From the NCBI GenBank assembly GCA_003427395.1, contig BFEA01000018.1, positions 5,434,290-5,462,953 on the forward strand: a DNA stretch of 28,664 nt. Direction: 5' to 3'. The DNA is from Chara braunii (Eukaryota; Streptophyta; Charophyceae; Charales; Characeae). The translations under genes and the position numbers were made by a program. The notes below the pieces were generated by a model, which was given only the letters and a program-made list of their open reading frames with translations, was not told the origin of the DNA and did no database searches. This document shows positions 8,661-18,599 of the stretch, piece after piece. The first letter of the stretch is position 1, and each line of letters opens with the position of its first letter.

Positions 8661-8937
8661 GCCCTCTAAACCACCACTTTTTCACTGGCCTCGTGGATAT
8701 CGGTCTCACACACCCAATCATCTCCCCCTTCTCTTTACAACTTCCACTACCCCTCCTCTCCTCTCCCTCAGTGACCTCTCCGCAAATGTAATATTCGCTC
8801 TTGTCCTCTCAAAATCTCGCATTTGTTTTATTCATCTTATTTCTCAAAGTAAACCACAACGGTTTGCTCCACGATCATTTTGTTCACTTCGACTCTTACT
8901 TTCCCTTCACCTTCCTCCTGCTCAATCAAGGCCGCCC

Positions 8938-8968
<31 letters not shown>
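8661..8968. repeat. Pyrimidine-rich tract ending in T27
   Basis: A C/T-rich segment ends in 27 consecutive T (8942-8968), followed by an ambiguous base at 8973. A second pyrimidine-rich segment lies at 9766-10130. Both could belong to the 5' region of the LINE whose ORF1 starts to be readable near 10319, but nothing ties them to it directly. Confidence 0.5.
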
Positions 8969-8972
<4 letters not shown>

Positions 8973-8973
8973 N

Positions 8974-10318
8974 CCTCCAGCGGTGTTAGTGGTGCTGGTC
9001 AGAGCAGACACCATTAGAACCCGGGGGGAGGCTCCATCTATTGGTGGGGAGCTTCACCTGCTGGAAGACGGGTCCAGCGTCCCAGATACAGAATTGATGA
9101 ATATTGTCAGAAAGAATCAGAAAGTACGAGCCAGGAAACTGGCTCAGTGTCCCTTGTACCTCTTCACCCTCATCTGAGTGGCGCCAAATTTCTCTGATCT
9201 GCCCTGGTACTAATTTGGATAATCCCAACTGGGAGAAAAACATGAATGAGAATTTAGTTGACCATACTATTACTTTACAAAAGCCACCTGCAGAAATATA
9301 TAGTGGATTTCCGGTTGCTACCACCTGCAGCAGACCAACGAGGACGTCCTGAAAAACAAGGGCACCATCCTAGTCAGATCTCTCCATATCAATCATAGCC
9401 ATACCAACTCAAGGGGACCAGAGCTAGAGCAGAGGAGGGAAATGGGTCTGGGAATTCCGACGGGGGACGCAACGGGATAGATGAGTCTACAGTGGTCCAG
9501 CCATGAAACACCAGACGGAAGTCTCTGGGTACTTCCTCATTTTGCCCTTCCTTGATACCTCCCCTTCCCCCACCCTCTCGGGTAGTATCTGGGCAGCAAC
9601 ACAGACGGTAGTGTCCGAAACGGCAGGGGTGGCAGGGTCCGACAAGTGTGCCGCATAAGATGGTATAGGCTGAACGGCGGCAACACTCACCAACGAGGAG
9701 GGGGACTGTTGAGCCTGACCCGCGGAGGAGGACGAGCCACCACGCCTTCGGCTCTAGAGTCATGAAGAGTCCTCACTTTCTCAGTGCTTCTTCCTCTCAG
9801 CCTCTCATTCAACCCTCCTTTATCCTCCTTAATTCTCACCTCTTGATTATCCTCCCCTCACTTTCCTTCTGATCAACCAACACCCTTCATCCTTCCTCTC
9901 CCTGTACCTCTTCCACTCAGTCTCCCATCCTCCTTAACTCTAACCACCTTATTTTCTAACTTACCCTGTTTCTTCACTTCGTCTCTCCCTGCCTCTCTGG
10001 CTCATCCTTTCTCACGTGAGTAGTCAAAACTGCGCACTTTTCAAACCTTTGGTTCATCCCTGAATCTCATCATATCATCTTCTCAGTTCCTACCCCATCC
10101 CCTTCCTTATTAGCCCTCTACTTCTCAGTCACTGACCAGTGGAAAATGACAAAGATGATTGCTAGAAGAGAGAAAGGACAAAATTCCTTATTATTTTATC
10201 AAGGGTCTATGCATCATAACCTCTTCCGACAGTTGGGAGCGTTGCCATATGCCCGTGGTATTACAAAAATGTCAACCGCTCCGAATTTCACCTCATCATC
10301 ATCTCAACAAGAGAATGT
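8974..10318 (+). other. Possible LINE 5' region, no gene recognised
   Basis: The plus strand shows broken frames, some Ser/Pro/Thr-rich, that lead toward the ORF1 remnant downstream. Open frames on the minus strand (for example 9389-9763) are shadows without recognisable content. I can say only that it lies upstream of the LINE in the same orientation. Confidence 0.25.
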
Positions 10319-13040
10319 GTGGAAAAAGAAAGATGCAGCAAAAACACTCAAGACAGAACAACACGGACACAGAGAATACAACACATCTGCGTCTCAACCC
10401 AAGGAACACAGGCATCATCACAATCTCAATCGTGCTCAGGGCAACCTTTATTACATTCTCCTCAGTCCCTTTACAAGGAAGGGGAAGTTGTCTCCCAGGA
10501 CGCGAGGTCCCCGCTCCACATGCAACGAAGGGCAGGCATTACCCAACAACAAATTTTGCATCACGTTATGGCAGTAATCGAGAATCCTTCAGAAAAAGAG
10601 AACGAAGACAAAATCATGGAGGACAGTGAGGAGGAATTGACAGAGGAGGAAAGGAGAAAGGAATTGAACGGGAAAACAGAAGGGCAAAAGAACAAGCAAT
10701 CACAAGTAACACATGATTCGTGAAAACCCAATAAAACCACAAAACCTAACATTTTGTATAGAGTGAAAAAATAGAAGTCAAACTTCTCATTTTCGACCAC
10801 TTCTCGAGAGACAAGACAAAAAATCAGACAAATAGTCGAGCGATCCTCATAATGTGTCGAAAAACTATTTCTTGCAAAGATCCTGTTATACGAATATAAT
10901 CCATTCTTAATAGATTGGCAAGAAAGCAGAGCTCCAATAAAACAAACTCGAAAATCGTAAAAAAACACTTCTAGTGAATTCTGACATATAAGACTATATG
11001 TCGTTTTCAACATTTTATAGAATCTATAAAACAATTTTCAAGTCAACGGTAAAATCCTTGTCAAAAAATATATGTTATGTAGAATAATAGCACAAACAAC
11101 TTTTATGCCAAGGACATCTTCAAATTCTTAGTCAAACACAAGTTAAAAAGAAAAAAGAAAAGAAAAAAATTATAAAAGAAGCCATTTAAAAAAAACAATT
11201 TGCCCACAAACAAAATGTTGGGTTTGAACTAGATCTATTTAGGATTCTGAGAGTACTGTTTTTATGTCTTCTACAGAACCAAAATTTTTTGACAGAAGAA
11301 AAGAATAAAAAAATATTTTTTGAGAAACACAGGAAATGATGAGGGAAAAAAAAGGTTTTCCACAGTAAATCATTACCAGGTGATTGGGTTTTCATAAATC
11401 CTATATTAAGTGAGTAACCCAATCTCATCGACCGGGTCCCCGGGGCCTTCATGGGCACAAAGAGTTAAAATGACACTGCAAGGGAAAACTCTGAACGTAT
11501 TCATTGTCCAGCTATGCATTAGGCCCTCCAGGAGTTACAATGAAGACCTAAAAATCCCCCTCAAGAACCTCTCCTTTGCCAGAGCTTACTTCTTGACTCT
11601 TTTTCTCCTCCCATCTGAGCAAAAGATAATTGATCAAGAGGGTAGGAAAACACTCATAAAGTCATACCCCTCAGAGAAACTGGCACACATGGATGCAGTT
11701 TACTCGAAGCATGTCCGTAATTGAATATTCTATAATGATTGTGCAAACCATTTCCACAAATGATAAGATTAAGTGGATATACAAAAGACTTGAGATAATA
11801 AAGGAAAGTACAGAAGCAGTCCACAAATTCTTTTTGATTCAACCGGTTTCACCAAGAGTGTACACAATGCTGTGTCGTTTTGAGGATGATAAGAAGATGA
11901 TGAATATTTAGAAGAAGTTGTACTGGGGGGAATCTTTAATCAAAATTTATCCATGGATGCCTAAGAAAATGAGACCTGAAGAGAAGAGAAAATAATTCAT
12001 GAGTGACCACTATTAGGTGGAACTAAGACACGTCCCCATTGAGGTACATATGGCATTCGTCCACGACTTCGGTCAGTAATTCAAAATAGTAGACTTTATC
12101 GACCTCCTCCCGACCCACTTAGCAAAGAGGGGTGATTATTTGATGCTGACCCTTGATCTACAGAAGGATCAACATTTCTCTCTGGACAACATTACCCCCT
12201 ACAAAATGGAAGGCAAAATCTACCAGATCCACACGGCTCACAAATTCAGACCCTGATGCTTCAAATGCAAAGTGTATGGGCACCTGACATCTGAATTTGC
12301 ATGCCCACTACACCCCCAACATGCCCATCCATCTGAACATAAACTCGGGAGGGACCCACAAAGACCCCATTGTTGGTACCCAAGTCTCCCAGGGCACGAA
12401 GGATGCGTGTACAACGATGAACTGAGCCCAACGACTGTCCCGATTGGATGGTTCTGGGAAGAAAGTAAGAACTGTCACAAAATACCACGGCCACCGGTAG
12501 ACTGGTTTCCACCCCAGCAGGGCCCGCAACAGACACAACAAATGAACCAGATCTGACAAAATCAAAATCTTCAGAATCAGAATCATCAGAAACGTCAGTA
12601 TCAACAACATAATCACCAGCAGGAACAACTGTCGGACTCTCTGGGGCATTCAAGAACAGTCGGACGACGAGAAATGGGGAGGACAGGATAAACAGAACAA
12701 GCAGAACAAACAGGACAAACATGACGAATAGGTGGACCACGGGTAGTGGGACCTAGGCCAGAGGCTTACTTACCGAAGAAGGGTCAACAAGGGGCCCAAG
12801 AATGCAAAGAGGTCAAAAGTAAGGCTCATCAATCTCAACAGGACGCGCGAAATCATCTGCTTCAACAAGTCCCACAAAACCAGCAAGACCAACAATCCCC
12901 ACTGGGACAATAGGTGATGCTGGCACAACCCCCCAAAGTCACTACGCCCTTGCAAACATCCACCCCCCTCAATGTGGAAACCACTGAAGTCATAGGTGCA
13001 ACGGATCTGGATATTCTAAAAAAAGTGTTCTCAAGAGATG
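10319..13040 (+). pseudogene. L1-like LINE ORF1 (gag-like RNA-binding protein), broken
   Basis: Read across several frames, this looks like the ORF1 of an L1-type retrotransposon, which coats the element RNA. In order: a Gln/Ser-rich and then acidic Glu/Lys segment (10319-10723), an AT-rich decayed stretch (10724-11409), a segment opening with SWAQRVK (about 11440) that resembles the start of plant L1 ORF1 cores, and a DUF4283-like block near 11870-12250 (FEDDKK, VELRHVPIEV and GDYLMLTLDL words). A CCHC-type knuckle follows at 12257-12304 (CFKC, then GH, then C, with an oversized last spacing), then a second Cys/His cluster near 12380-12410 and a Gln/Asn-rich tail. Stops and frameshifts interrupt it repeatedly, including a TGA at 12254 directly before the knuckle. 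The DUF4283 assignment is from word pattern and is moderately sure. Confidence 0.5.
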
Positions 13041-13068
13041 CAATGGAGGCAGAAACAACCCCGGTAAG

Positions 13069-13161
13069 CGTCCGCTCACTTGTGTTCATTGTGTGCCACG
13101 CGTCCGCTCACTTGTCTTCGTTGTGCCATGCGTCGGCTCACTTACCTTCGTTCTGTACCAA
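13069..13161 (+). repeat. Three-copy ~30-bp tandem repeat
   Basis: Units start at 13069, 13101 and 13131 with CGTCCGCTCACTT or CGTCGGCTCACTT, each followed by a TTCGTT/TTCATT and GTGCCA/GTACCA segment. It begins at the point where the LINE reading stops being followable. Confidence 0.7.
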
Positions 13162-13251
13162 TCGCCGACCCAGGAAACTCTGTGGTGTACCAAGCTCTCC
13201 ACGGCGTGTCAGGCAGACTCGGGTAGGTTGAATTTGCTATGGACTGGTCCA

Positions 13252-13269
13252 GTCAGCGCTTGCGCTGAC
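13252..13269. other. Perfect 8-bp-arm palindrome
   Basis: GTCAGCGC, tt, GCGCTGAC. A smaller GGAC/GTCC palindrome lies just upstream at 13241-13250. Confidence 0.65.
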
Positions 13270-13431
13270 AAAAGGAGGGTGCGTCACTAGGCTTTTACTG
13301 GTCCACGCAGGCTCGGCGCTTTGCTGCGCGGTAGACTGAACTATGGTCGTGGTAACCATCGAGCTTGCCTAGGAGCGCGATAGTGAGAAGCGGGCGAGGT
13401 CTTTTCTGATGTGCACTGAGCCCCGACAGTC

Positions 13432-13444
13432 GGGTTTTGGGATA
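13432..13444. other. Palindrome followed by T run
   Basis: CCCGAC, a, GTCGGG followed by tttt. It resembles a bacterial intrinsic terminator in form, but the context is eukaryotic, so I draw no functional conclusion. Confidence 0.5.
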
Positions 13445-13829
13445 GGTACATATGCTTTAGAAATTCAAAAATAAGACGGAAAAATAAAAATAAAAAATAA
13501 AAATAAAAAGCGGGAGATGGAAACAAAAAACTTTACATTCTTGTCTGAATTCGAAACGCTACCCCTTGAGTGTCAAAGTGAACGGTCCCATAGTTGTACT
13601 GGCGTTAGCGTCTTTTCCTCTTTCATCAATTCTCCTTCTCTTTCGCCTCTTTCGGACTTCAGTTCCCCGCCAGTCACATCATGGGGGGGCGAATGGTTCG
13701 AGTTTTAGATTATGATTTGAAGACGGGTGGCCTGGGCCGGCCGAGCCGTCGCATTTCGATCCATTGTGGATGCAACCTGCTAATTGTGACGAAGGGGGAC
13801 TCCAGAAAAGGGGTAACCTATTGCCACCT

Positions 13830-13881
13830 TGGTAGGAGGCCTATGACCTCCCACGGAAGGTCATAAGCCCCCTCCTTACCA
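13830..13881. other. Long imperfect hairpin
   Basis: The 5' arm 13830-13849 and 3' arm 13858-13881 pair as TGGTA/TACCA, GGAGG/CCTCC and TATGACCT/AGGTCATA, with a one-base bulge, an internal asymmetric loop and an 8-base terminal loop. The shape recalls a small-RNA precursor, but the arms are short and unevenly paired. Confidence 0.6.
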
Positions 13882-14194
13882 TCGGAAGCGGGTACCCATC
13901 AAGGGTAAGGCCAGCAATCGATTTTGAGGACGAGAAAACTTCGAATAGTATCCCGTTATGGGACTGCCGCATCGAGCCTGCGGTCGCGTCATGCCAAAGA
14001 CAAGGTGACATGTGATTGACTACAGATGGCGCTACAGGCGCTATGACGGTTGAGGCTCTCGGTTCCTTCGTTTTAGTTTATTTTATCTTATCGTATTTAA
14101 TTTAATTTTGAATTAGAAATTATCAAAATGTAGAATTTTGACAGCTATTTGAGTCCCTCGTTCAGAACACATAGGTTGCGATATATAACGATCA

Positions 14195-14200
14195 TATAAA
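14195..14200 (+). promoter_or_regulatory. TATA-box candidate
   Basis: A TATAAA follows a cluster of TATATAA words and lies 202 bp upstream of the ATG at 14402. It would suit a polymerase II start near 14225, but is unsupported otherwise. Confidence 0.3.
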
Positions 14201-14401
14201 GGGTGAGAGAGGCAAGCCTTTGGCTACTTGGGCATGGGCGGCCTCATTATGCCGAGTACTTTGAACTGAGGGGAGAGGACTGAGCGACAGGGTGAGCGTG
14301 AGGCAGTCTGTCTGCTTGCGCATGTGCTGAGACTTAAGTCCGGGTTATTTCGAAAGTCGGTGGAATGGTAACGTACACTGTTGGTTTAGAGACGCTCGAC
14401 C

Positions 14402-14653
14402 ATGGTGCGCAACAACGAGCTATATGGCTATAGGCCAAGATACCTCCAGTTCCTCTGGAGGTGGGAGCGGATGGCAGGAGATGGGGTTGTGGTGACCGTC
14501 GTCCTCGACTATAACCACTACAACCAGGAGGCAAGGTTAAAAATAATTGTAGAAGGGGAGAAGAAAGAGGATATGAGAGCGGACCAGGGACTGCAGTTGG
14601 TTATTACGGAAGCCAAAGACCGGGCCAAGAGAAGGTGCAGAAGGAACGAGTGA
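14402..14653 (+). CDS. Unrecognised 83-codon ORF with strong Kozak start
   Basis: I do not recognise this protein. The ATG sits in ACCATGG, a strong Kozak context, and a TATA candidate lies about 200 bp upstream. The translation begins MVRNNELYGYRPRYLQ, has an aromatic and basic first third, a Val-rich middle (VVVTVVLD) and a strongly charged, Lys/Arg/Glu-rich C-terminus ending in Arg-Arg-Asn-Glu. No signal peptide or membrane segment is clear. An 8-bp hairpin (ACCTCCAG/CTGGAGGT, 14442-14462) lies inside the reading frame. It could be the first exon of a gene, the start of a retroelement gag, or chance. The transposon at 14898 begins 245 bp downstream. Confidence 0.25.
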   Translation: MVRNNELYGYRPRYLQFLWRWERMAGDGVVVTVVLDYNHYNQEARLKIIVEGEKKEDMRADQGLQLVITEAKDRAKRRCRRNE

Positions 14654-14889
14654 GGACTCTTGGTTGGTGTTGACCGTGTCTATTCATCTGTACTCCCCTA
14701 AGATTATTATGAGTTCTCATTCTTCCCTCATCTATCCTTGTCATTGCTCAAGCCAGTCGGTCTTGCTTCACTTGCTTTGACTTTGTTCGATGATCGTGTT
14801 CTTTGATGATCTTGTCACAGTTCTAAAAAATTAGTAAATTGGTAAAATTGATGCATGCATGGCACACCAAAATTTTGTGATTATTATTT

Positions 14890-14897
14890 GCATGATC
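14890..14897. repeat. Left copy of 8-bp target-site duplication
   Basis: GCATGATC, repeated exactly at 17578-17585 on the far side of the inserted element. Confidence 0.75.
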
Positions 14898-15059
14898 CTG
14901 TGTGTATTTTTAACGGGGCACGGGGGAATTAAACTCTCGTTGAATCCCGTTAAATTCAAAAAAATCTCGTTGAATTCGCGTTAAACACGAAAATGGGCCG
15001 CTCCCTCGCTTTTAGGAAAAACAGAATTGATGTGCGGGGTCCGGAACACGTGACCCTAG

Positions 15060-15370
15060 GCAAAAAAAATAAAAATAAAAAAATACCCCAACCCCTTAAG
15101 CACCTCTTAGGCTCTTAAACCACCGAATTAGACCAACACCGACCGGCCTGCCACCCGCCACTCAACAACCCCCCGGCACCAGTCCCCAAACCTACCCGGA
15201 AGCCCTCTAAGCCATCCGCCCCCACATCCCCCAACCCCCAACGCCCCAGTTATGTGTGTGTAGGTGTGCTGTGTGTGCGCATATGTGTGTATGTCTGTGC
15301 CTGCGCGTGAGAGTGTGTCTGTGCATGAATACGAATGTATGCACGTGTGTTTGTATACGTGTGTGTTTGT

Positions 15371-15372
<2 letters not shown>
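15060..15372. other. C-rich then GT-rich interior of the transposon
   Basis: Positions 15080-15250 are rich in C runs and CCAAC/CCCC words without a believable frame, then grade into GT-rich sequence. The minus-strand 206-codon frame (15128-15748) spans CA repeats and an A run and is not a gene. Confidence 0.5.

Positions 15373-15407
<35 letters not shown>
15373..15407. repeat. (GT)17 microsatellite
   Basis: A pure GT run. Confidence 0.95.
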
Positions 15408-15408
<1 letters not shown>

Positions 15409-15508
15409 ATGATTGCTGGCATGTGTCCATTGTTTCCCTTTTGAGGGATAAAGTTTTTTTACGTTGAAAACTGGGGGTGGGCGATATGGGTTTAAGCGGA
15501 CGATTTGG

Positions 15509-15530
15509 TTTTTTTTTTTTTTTTTTTTTT
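15509..15530. repeat. T22 homopolymer
   Basis: Twenty-two consecutive T. Confidence 0.9.
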
Positions 15531-15894
15531 CTCTTCTGCTGCATCTTCCCAGAAATGCAGTATCCAAGCTTTTTGTTGTTTGTTACCAAGTAACGAAATC
15601 TAGAACGGCCTGCCATGCCTCGTTGGCAGGGCTTGCTAAAAAAAGAAAAGAAAAAAAATGTACTTACCTTTGCCACGATAGTTGTGGACTCCACTCTGAC
15701 CAAATGTGCAAAATGAGCATGAATCTGGTAGAACATAGGTAGATACACTGCTAGTAGTTTAAAGCTTGAAATGTCATTTTTCCTAGCCGCGTATGGGACG
15801 GCACAGCCCTCAGTAGCTTGCTATTCGTTTTTCAAGTTTTTTTTTTTCTTTTATTATTTTACCCTCTTGCGATCCAAGAATCTGGGCTATGTCC

Positions 15895-16275
15895 AGCGGC
15901 CTAACTCAGTTGATTAGGCATGCAAGTGGCCTTCAGGAGGTTGTGGGTTCAATCCCCGCCTATGACACTCTCGATGCCAACCAACTGAGATAGTCAGCAA
16001 GATCTTCCAAGTCTGTATCAGCAAGGTCTTCAGCCAACACCGCTGGGAGGCACCCCCTATCCCTACTATCCTACCTCAGTGTGACCAGCACTGAGGACCA
16101 TCACGCTACCAGTATTGAGGGCAACTTGGACCATACAGCAGTGACAAGCACCAGGGTTGGGCCAACCTCCCAGCCCTAACAGAAGCGGAGGCGGACGAAC
16201 CATGCCATACAGGAACTTCGGACGCCAGACTCATGCAATCTGCTACATGCCCAATTTTGTGTGTGTGTGTGTGTC
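15895..16275 (+). repeat. tRNA-derived SINE with (GT)n tail
   Basis: An A box is visible at 15902-15919 (TAACTCAGTTGATTAGGC, close to the TAGCTCAGTTGGTTAGAGC form) and a B box at 15946-15955 (GGTTCAATCC). The T arm pairs GTGGG with CCCGC around TTCAATC. An anticodon-like loop TTCAGGA (15932-15938) has a weak, wobble-rich stem, but it leaves no variable loop before the T arm, so this is not an active tRNA. The tRNA head is followed by about 290 bp of unrelated body and a short GT run at 16259-16274, the usual SINE plan. It lies inside the transposon. Confidence 0.65.
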
Positions 16276-16403
16276 TTTTTTTCCTTTTTTTTATTTGCTT
16301 TTTGTGGTTTTGATTTTTTTTAAAATACACGAAGTTCTAAAAAAAAATAATAATAAAAAAATTGTTGTACATCTTTGAAAGATCTACAACCCTATATTTT
16401 GTA

Positions 16404-16424
16404 TTTTTTTTTTTTTTTTTTTTT
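16404..16424. repeat. T21 homopolymer bordering the gap
   Basis: Preceded by CTACAACCCT at 16384-16393 and followed by agccct. A near-identical arrangement occurs on the far side of the gap. Confidence 0.85.
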
Positions 16425-16442
16425 AGCCCTTAAAAAATCTGT

Positions 16443-17397
16443 NNNNNNNNNNNNNNNNNNNNNNNNNNNNNNNNNNNNNNNNNNNNNNNNNNNNNNNNNN
16501 NNNNNNNNNNNNNNNNNNNNNNNNNNNNNNNNNNNNNNNNNNNNNNNNNNNNNNNNNNNNNNNNNNNNNNNNNNNNNNNNNNNNNNNNNNNNNNNNNNNN
16601 NNNNNNNNNNNNNNNNNNNNNNNNNNNNNNNNNNNNNNNNNNNNNNNNNNNNNNNNNNNNNNNNNNNNNNNNNNNNNNNNNNNNNNNNNNNNNNNNNNNN
16701 NNNNNNNNNNNNNNNNNNNNNNNNNNNNNNNNNNNNNNNNNNNNNNNNNNNNNNNNNNNNNNNNNNNNNNNNNNNNNNNNNNNNNNNNNNNNNNNNNNNN
16801 NNNNNNNNNNNNNNNNNNNNNNNNNNNNNNNNNNNNNNNNNNNNNNNNNNNNNNNNNNNNNNNNNNNNNNNNNNNNNNNNNNNNNNNNNNNNNNNNNNNN
16901 NNNNNNNNNNNNNNNNNNNNNNNNNNNNNNNNNNNNNNNNNNNNNNNNNNNNNNNNNNNNNNNNNNNNNNNNNNNNNNNNNNNNNNNNNNNNNNNNNNNN
17001 NNNNNNNNNNNNNNNNNNNNNNNNNNNNNNNNNNNNNNNNNNNNNNNNNNNNNNNNNNNNNNNNNNNNNNNNNNNNNNNNNNNNNNNNNNNNNNNNNNNN
17101 NNNNNNNNNNNNNNNNNNNNNNNNNNNNNNNNNNNNNNNNNNNNNNNNNNNNNNNNNNNNNNNNNNNNNNNNNNNNNNNNNNNNNNNNNNNNNNNNNNNN
17201 NNNNNNNNNNNNNNNNNNNNNNNNNNNNNNNNNNNNNNNNNNNNNNNNNNNNNNNNNNNNNNNNNNNNNNNNNNNNNNNNNNNNNNNNNNNNNNNNNNNN
17301 NNNNNNNNNNNNNNNNNNNNNNNNNNNNNNNNNNNNNNNNNNNNNNNNNNNNNNNNNNNNNNNNNNNNNNNNNNNNNNNNNNNNNNNNNNNNNNNNN
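16443..17397. other. Assembly gap (955 N)
   Basis: A run of N. The true length is unknown. Confidence 1.
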
Positions 17398-17411
17398 CCT
17401 GCCTACAACCC

Positions 17412-17431
17412 TTTTTTTTTTTTTTTTTTTT
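17412..17431. repeat. T20 homopolymer after the gap
   Basis: Preceded by CTACAACCC and followed at 17441-17445 by ttagcc, echoing the left flank of the gap. Confidence 0.85.
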
Positions 17432-17577
17432 GGATAATTTTTAGCCGAGGAAAAAAATAATCGCGGACCCCGTTAATTCGCGTCCAACGCGCGTTTGAAC
17501 GAGAGTTTAACGTGAATTCAACGTGCGTTGAATTTTTCAACGCGGAACTCGCGTTGAATTCAAAATCGGACACACAG

Positions 17578-17585
17578 GCATGATC
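17578..17585. repeat. Right copy of 8-bp target-site duplication
   Basis: GCATGATC, identical to 14890-14897. Confidence 0.75.
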
Positions 17586-17960
17586 TTTGCTGTTCCCAAT
17601 CAAAATGAAAGATTCATAAGACCGGAGACCGGCGAAGACCGCAATTGAAGGGTTTCGTTCGAAGCCGGACGCACACAACAGGAAGAGACTTGATTTATTC
17701 AATTATTTACTGCAAACAAACATTAAAACCTTGCGTGACAACCTGCTGGCTTTCTGGTCGCCTGAAGAGGCTTGACTAGAAAAAGTGCAACAATGTCCCT
17801 ACTCTCTGTAATGAGGGTGAAGGCAGATAGTATGAATGCGTTCTTTGATCTGCAAATCAGTCTACAAAAAATGACAATGTGGGTGACTGCAAATTTGAAG
17901 TTCGAATTCGCAGCGAGATCTGAAATTGACAGGTAGAAGATCCATAATCAACTTACCGTC

Positions 17961-18518
17961 ATGCTAGCTTGCAGCGACAGCCTAAAGACGGTCCTCCAAT
18001 TTGGACTTTCCCCTCAGCTAACCTGGCGTGATACGTGTAACAAACTGTTATATGTGGTCACTAAGAGACTTCAGTTGACAACAACAACTTCTGAAATCAC
18101 CCAGCCTGCCCACTGCTACATCAAGGACCAATCTATGAAAGACGGGATTGTAAAGGAGGGTCAGGAATTGATAAGAATGAAAAGAGACATGACAACGAGC
18201 AAATTAAAAAAGAAACTAAGAAGGGACCACACCACTCATAGATCGAGACTTCTCACAAAGCTTGCACTCACTCCAAATAGATTACGAGGTGAAAGAAGGA
18301 GAAACTTAAAATTTAAAGAACACTCCCTCAAAATGAGTCATAAAGCGAGAGGGAATAAAGGACATGTTCATGCCTTGAAAGCTAGAACAAAACTGCAAAA
18401 CAGTTCAAACTATGAAGAACCTCTGCGCAAATTTCAACAAAGTGGTGGTCCGGTCTTCTCTGGTACACGGGCTGGTAACACAGAATATTGTGCTTTGCAG
18501 GGTAACCTTCAATCTTAA
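17961..18518 (+). pseudogene. Unrecognised Lys/Arg-rich ORF, possibly LINE ORF1 material
   Basis: A 185-codon uninterrupted frame. It is strongly basic through its middle (Lys/Arg clusters from about residue 75 to 145) and Thr/Ser-rich before that. There is no domain I recognise and no clear membrane or signal segment. It lies between the transposon insertion and the LINE endonuclease, in the same orientation. A basic nucleic-acid-binding linker of the LINE is therefore a reasonable reading, but nothing proves it. It could also be an unrelated insertion. The frame ends in TAA at 18516. The sequence after it returns to multiply broken frames. Confidence 0.3.
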
Positions 18519-18599
18519 ATCCCACACTTCGAACCCCTTTAGATTTCACTCTCCGTAACTTTTGAGTCACAGGCTTTAGTAGGCTGAGCGAAGGCACTC

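Larger units (their letters stand above)
14898..17577. mobile_element. DNA transposon or MITE with 8-bp TSD and subterminal repeats
   Basis: The element opens with CTGTGTGT (14898-14905) and closes with its exact reverse complement ACACACAG (17570-17577), directly inside matching GCATGATC copies. Both ends carry related subterminal words in inverted orientation: AAACTCTCGTT, TTAACGGGG, CGTTGAATTC and CGTTAAAC (left about 14910-14995, right about 17465-17565). Eight-base target duplications are typical of hAT and of KDZ elements, among others, and motif-rich subterminal regions suit hAT. No transposase is readable, but 955 bp inside are N. It contains a SINE, a (GT)n run and two long T runs. 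The superfamily is uncertain because the tips do not match the usual hAT CAG/TAG start. Confidence 0.65.

Noticed and set aside
13432-13448. Bacterial-type intrinsic terminator
   Set aside because: The hairpin plus T run is formally similar, but everything around it is eukaryotic and no gene ends there.
15128-15748. 206-codon minus-strand frame
   Set aside because: Most of it is CA repeat, an A run and C-rich sequence read as His/Thr, Lys and Gly/Pro stretches.
16375-17460. 361-codon frame across the gap
   Set aside because: Nearly all residues are unknown because the bases are N.
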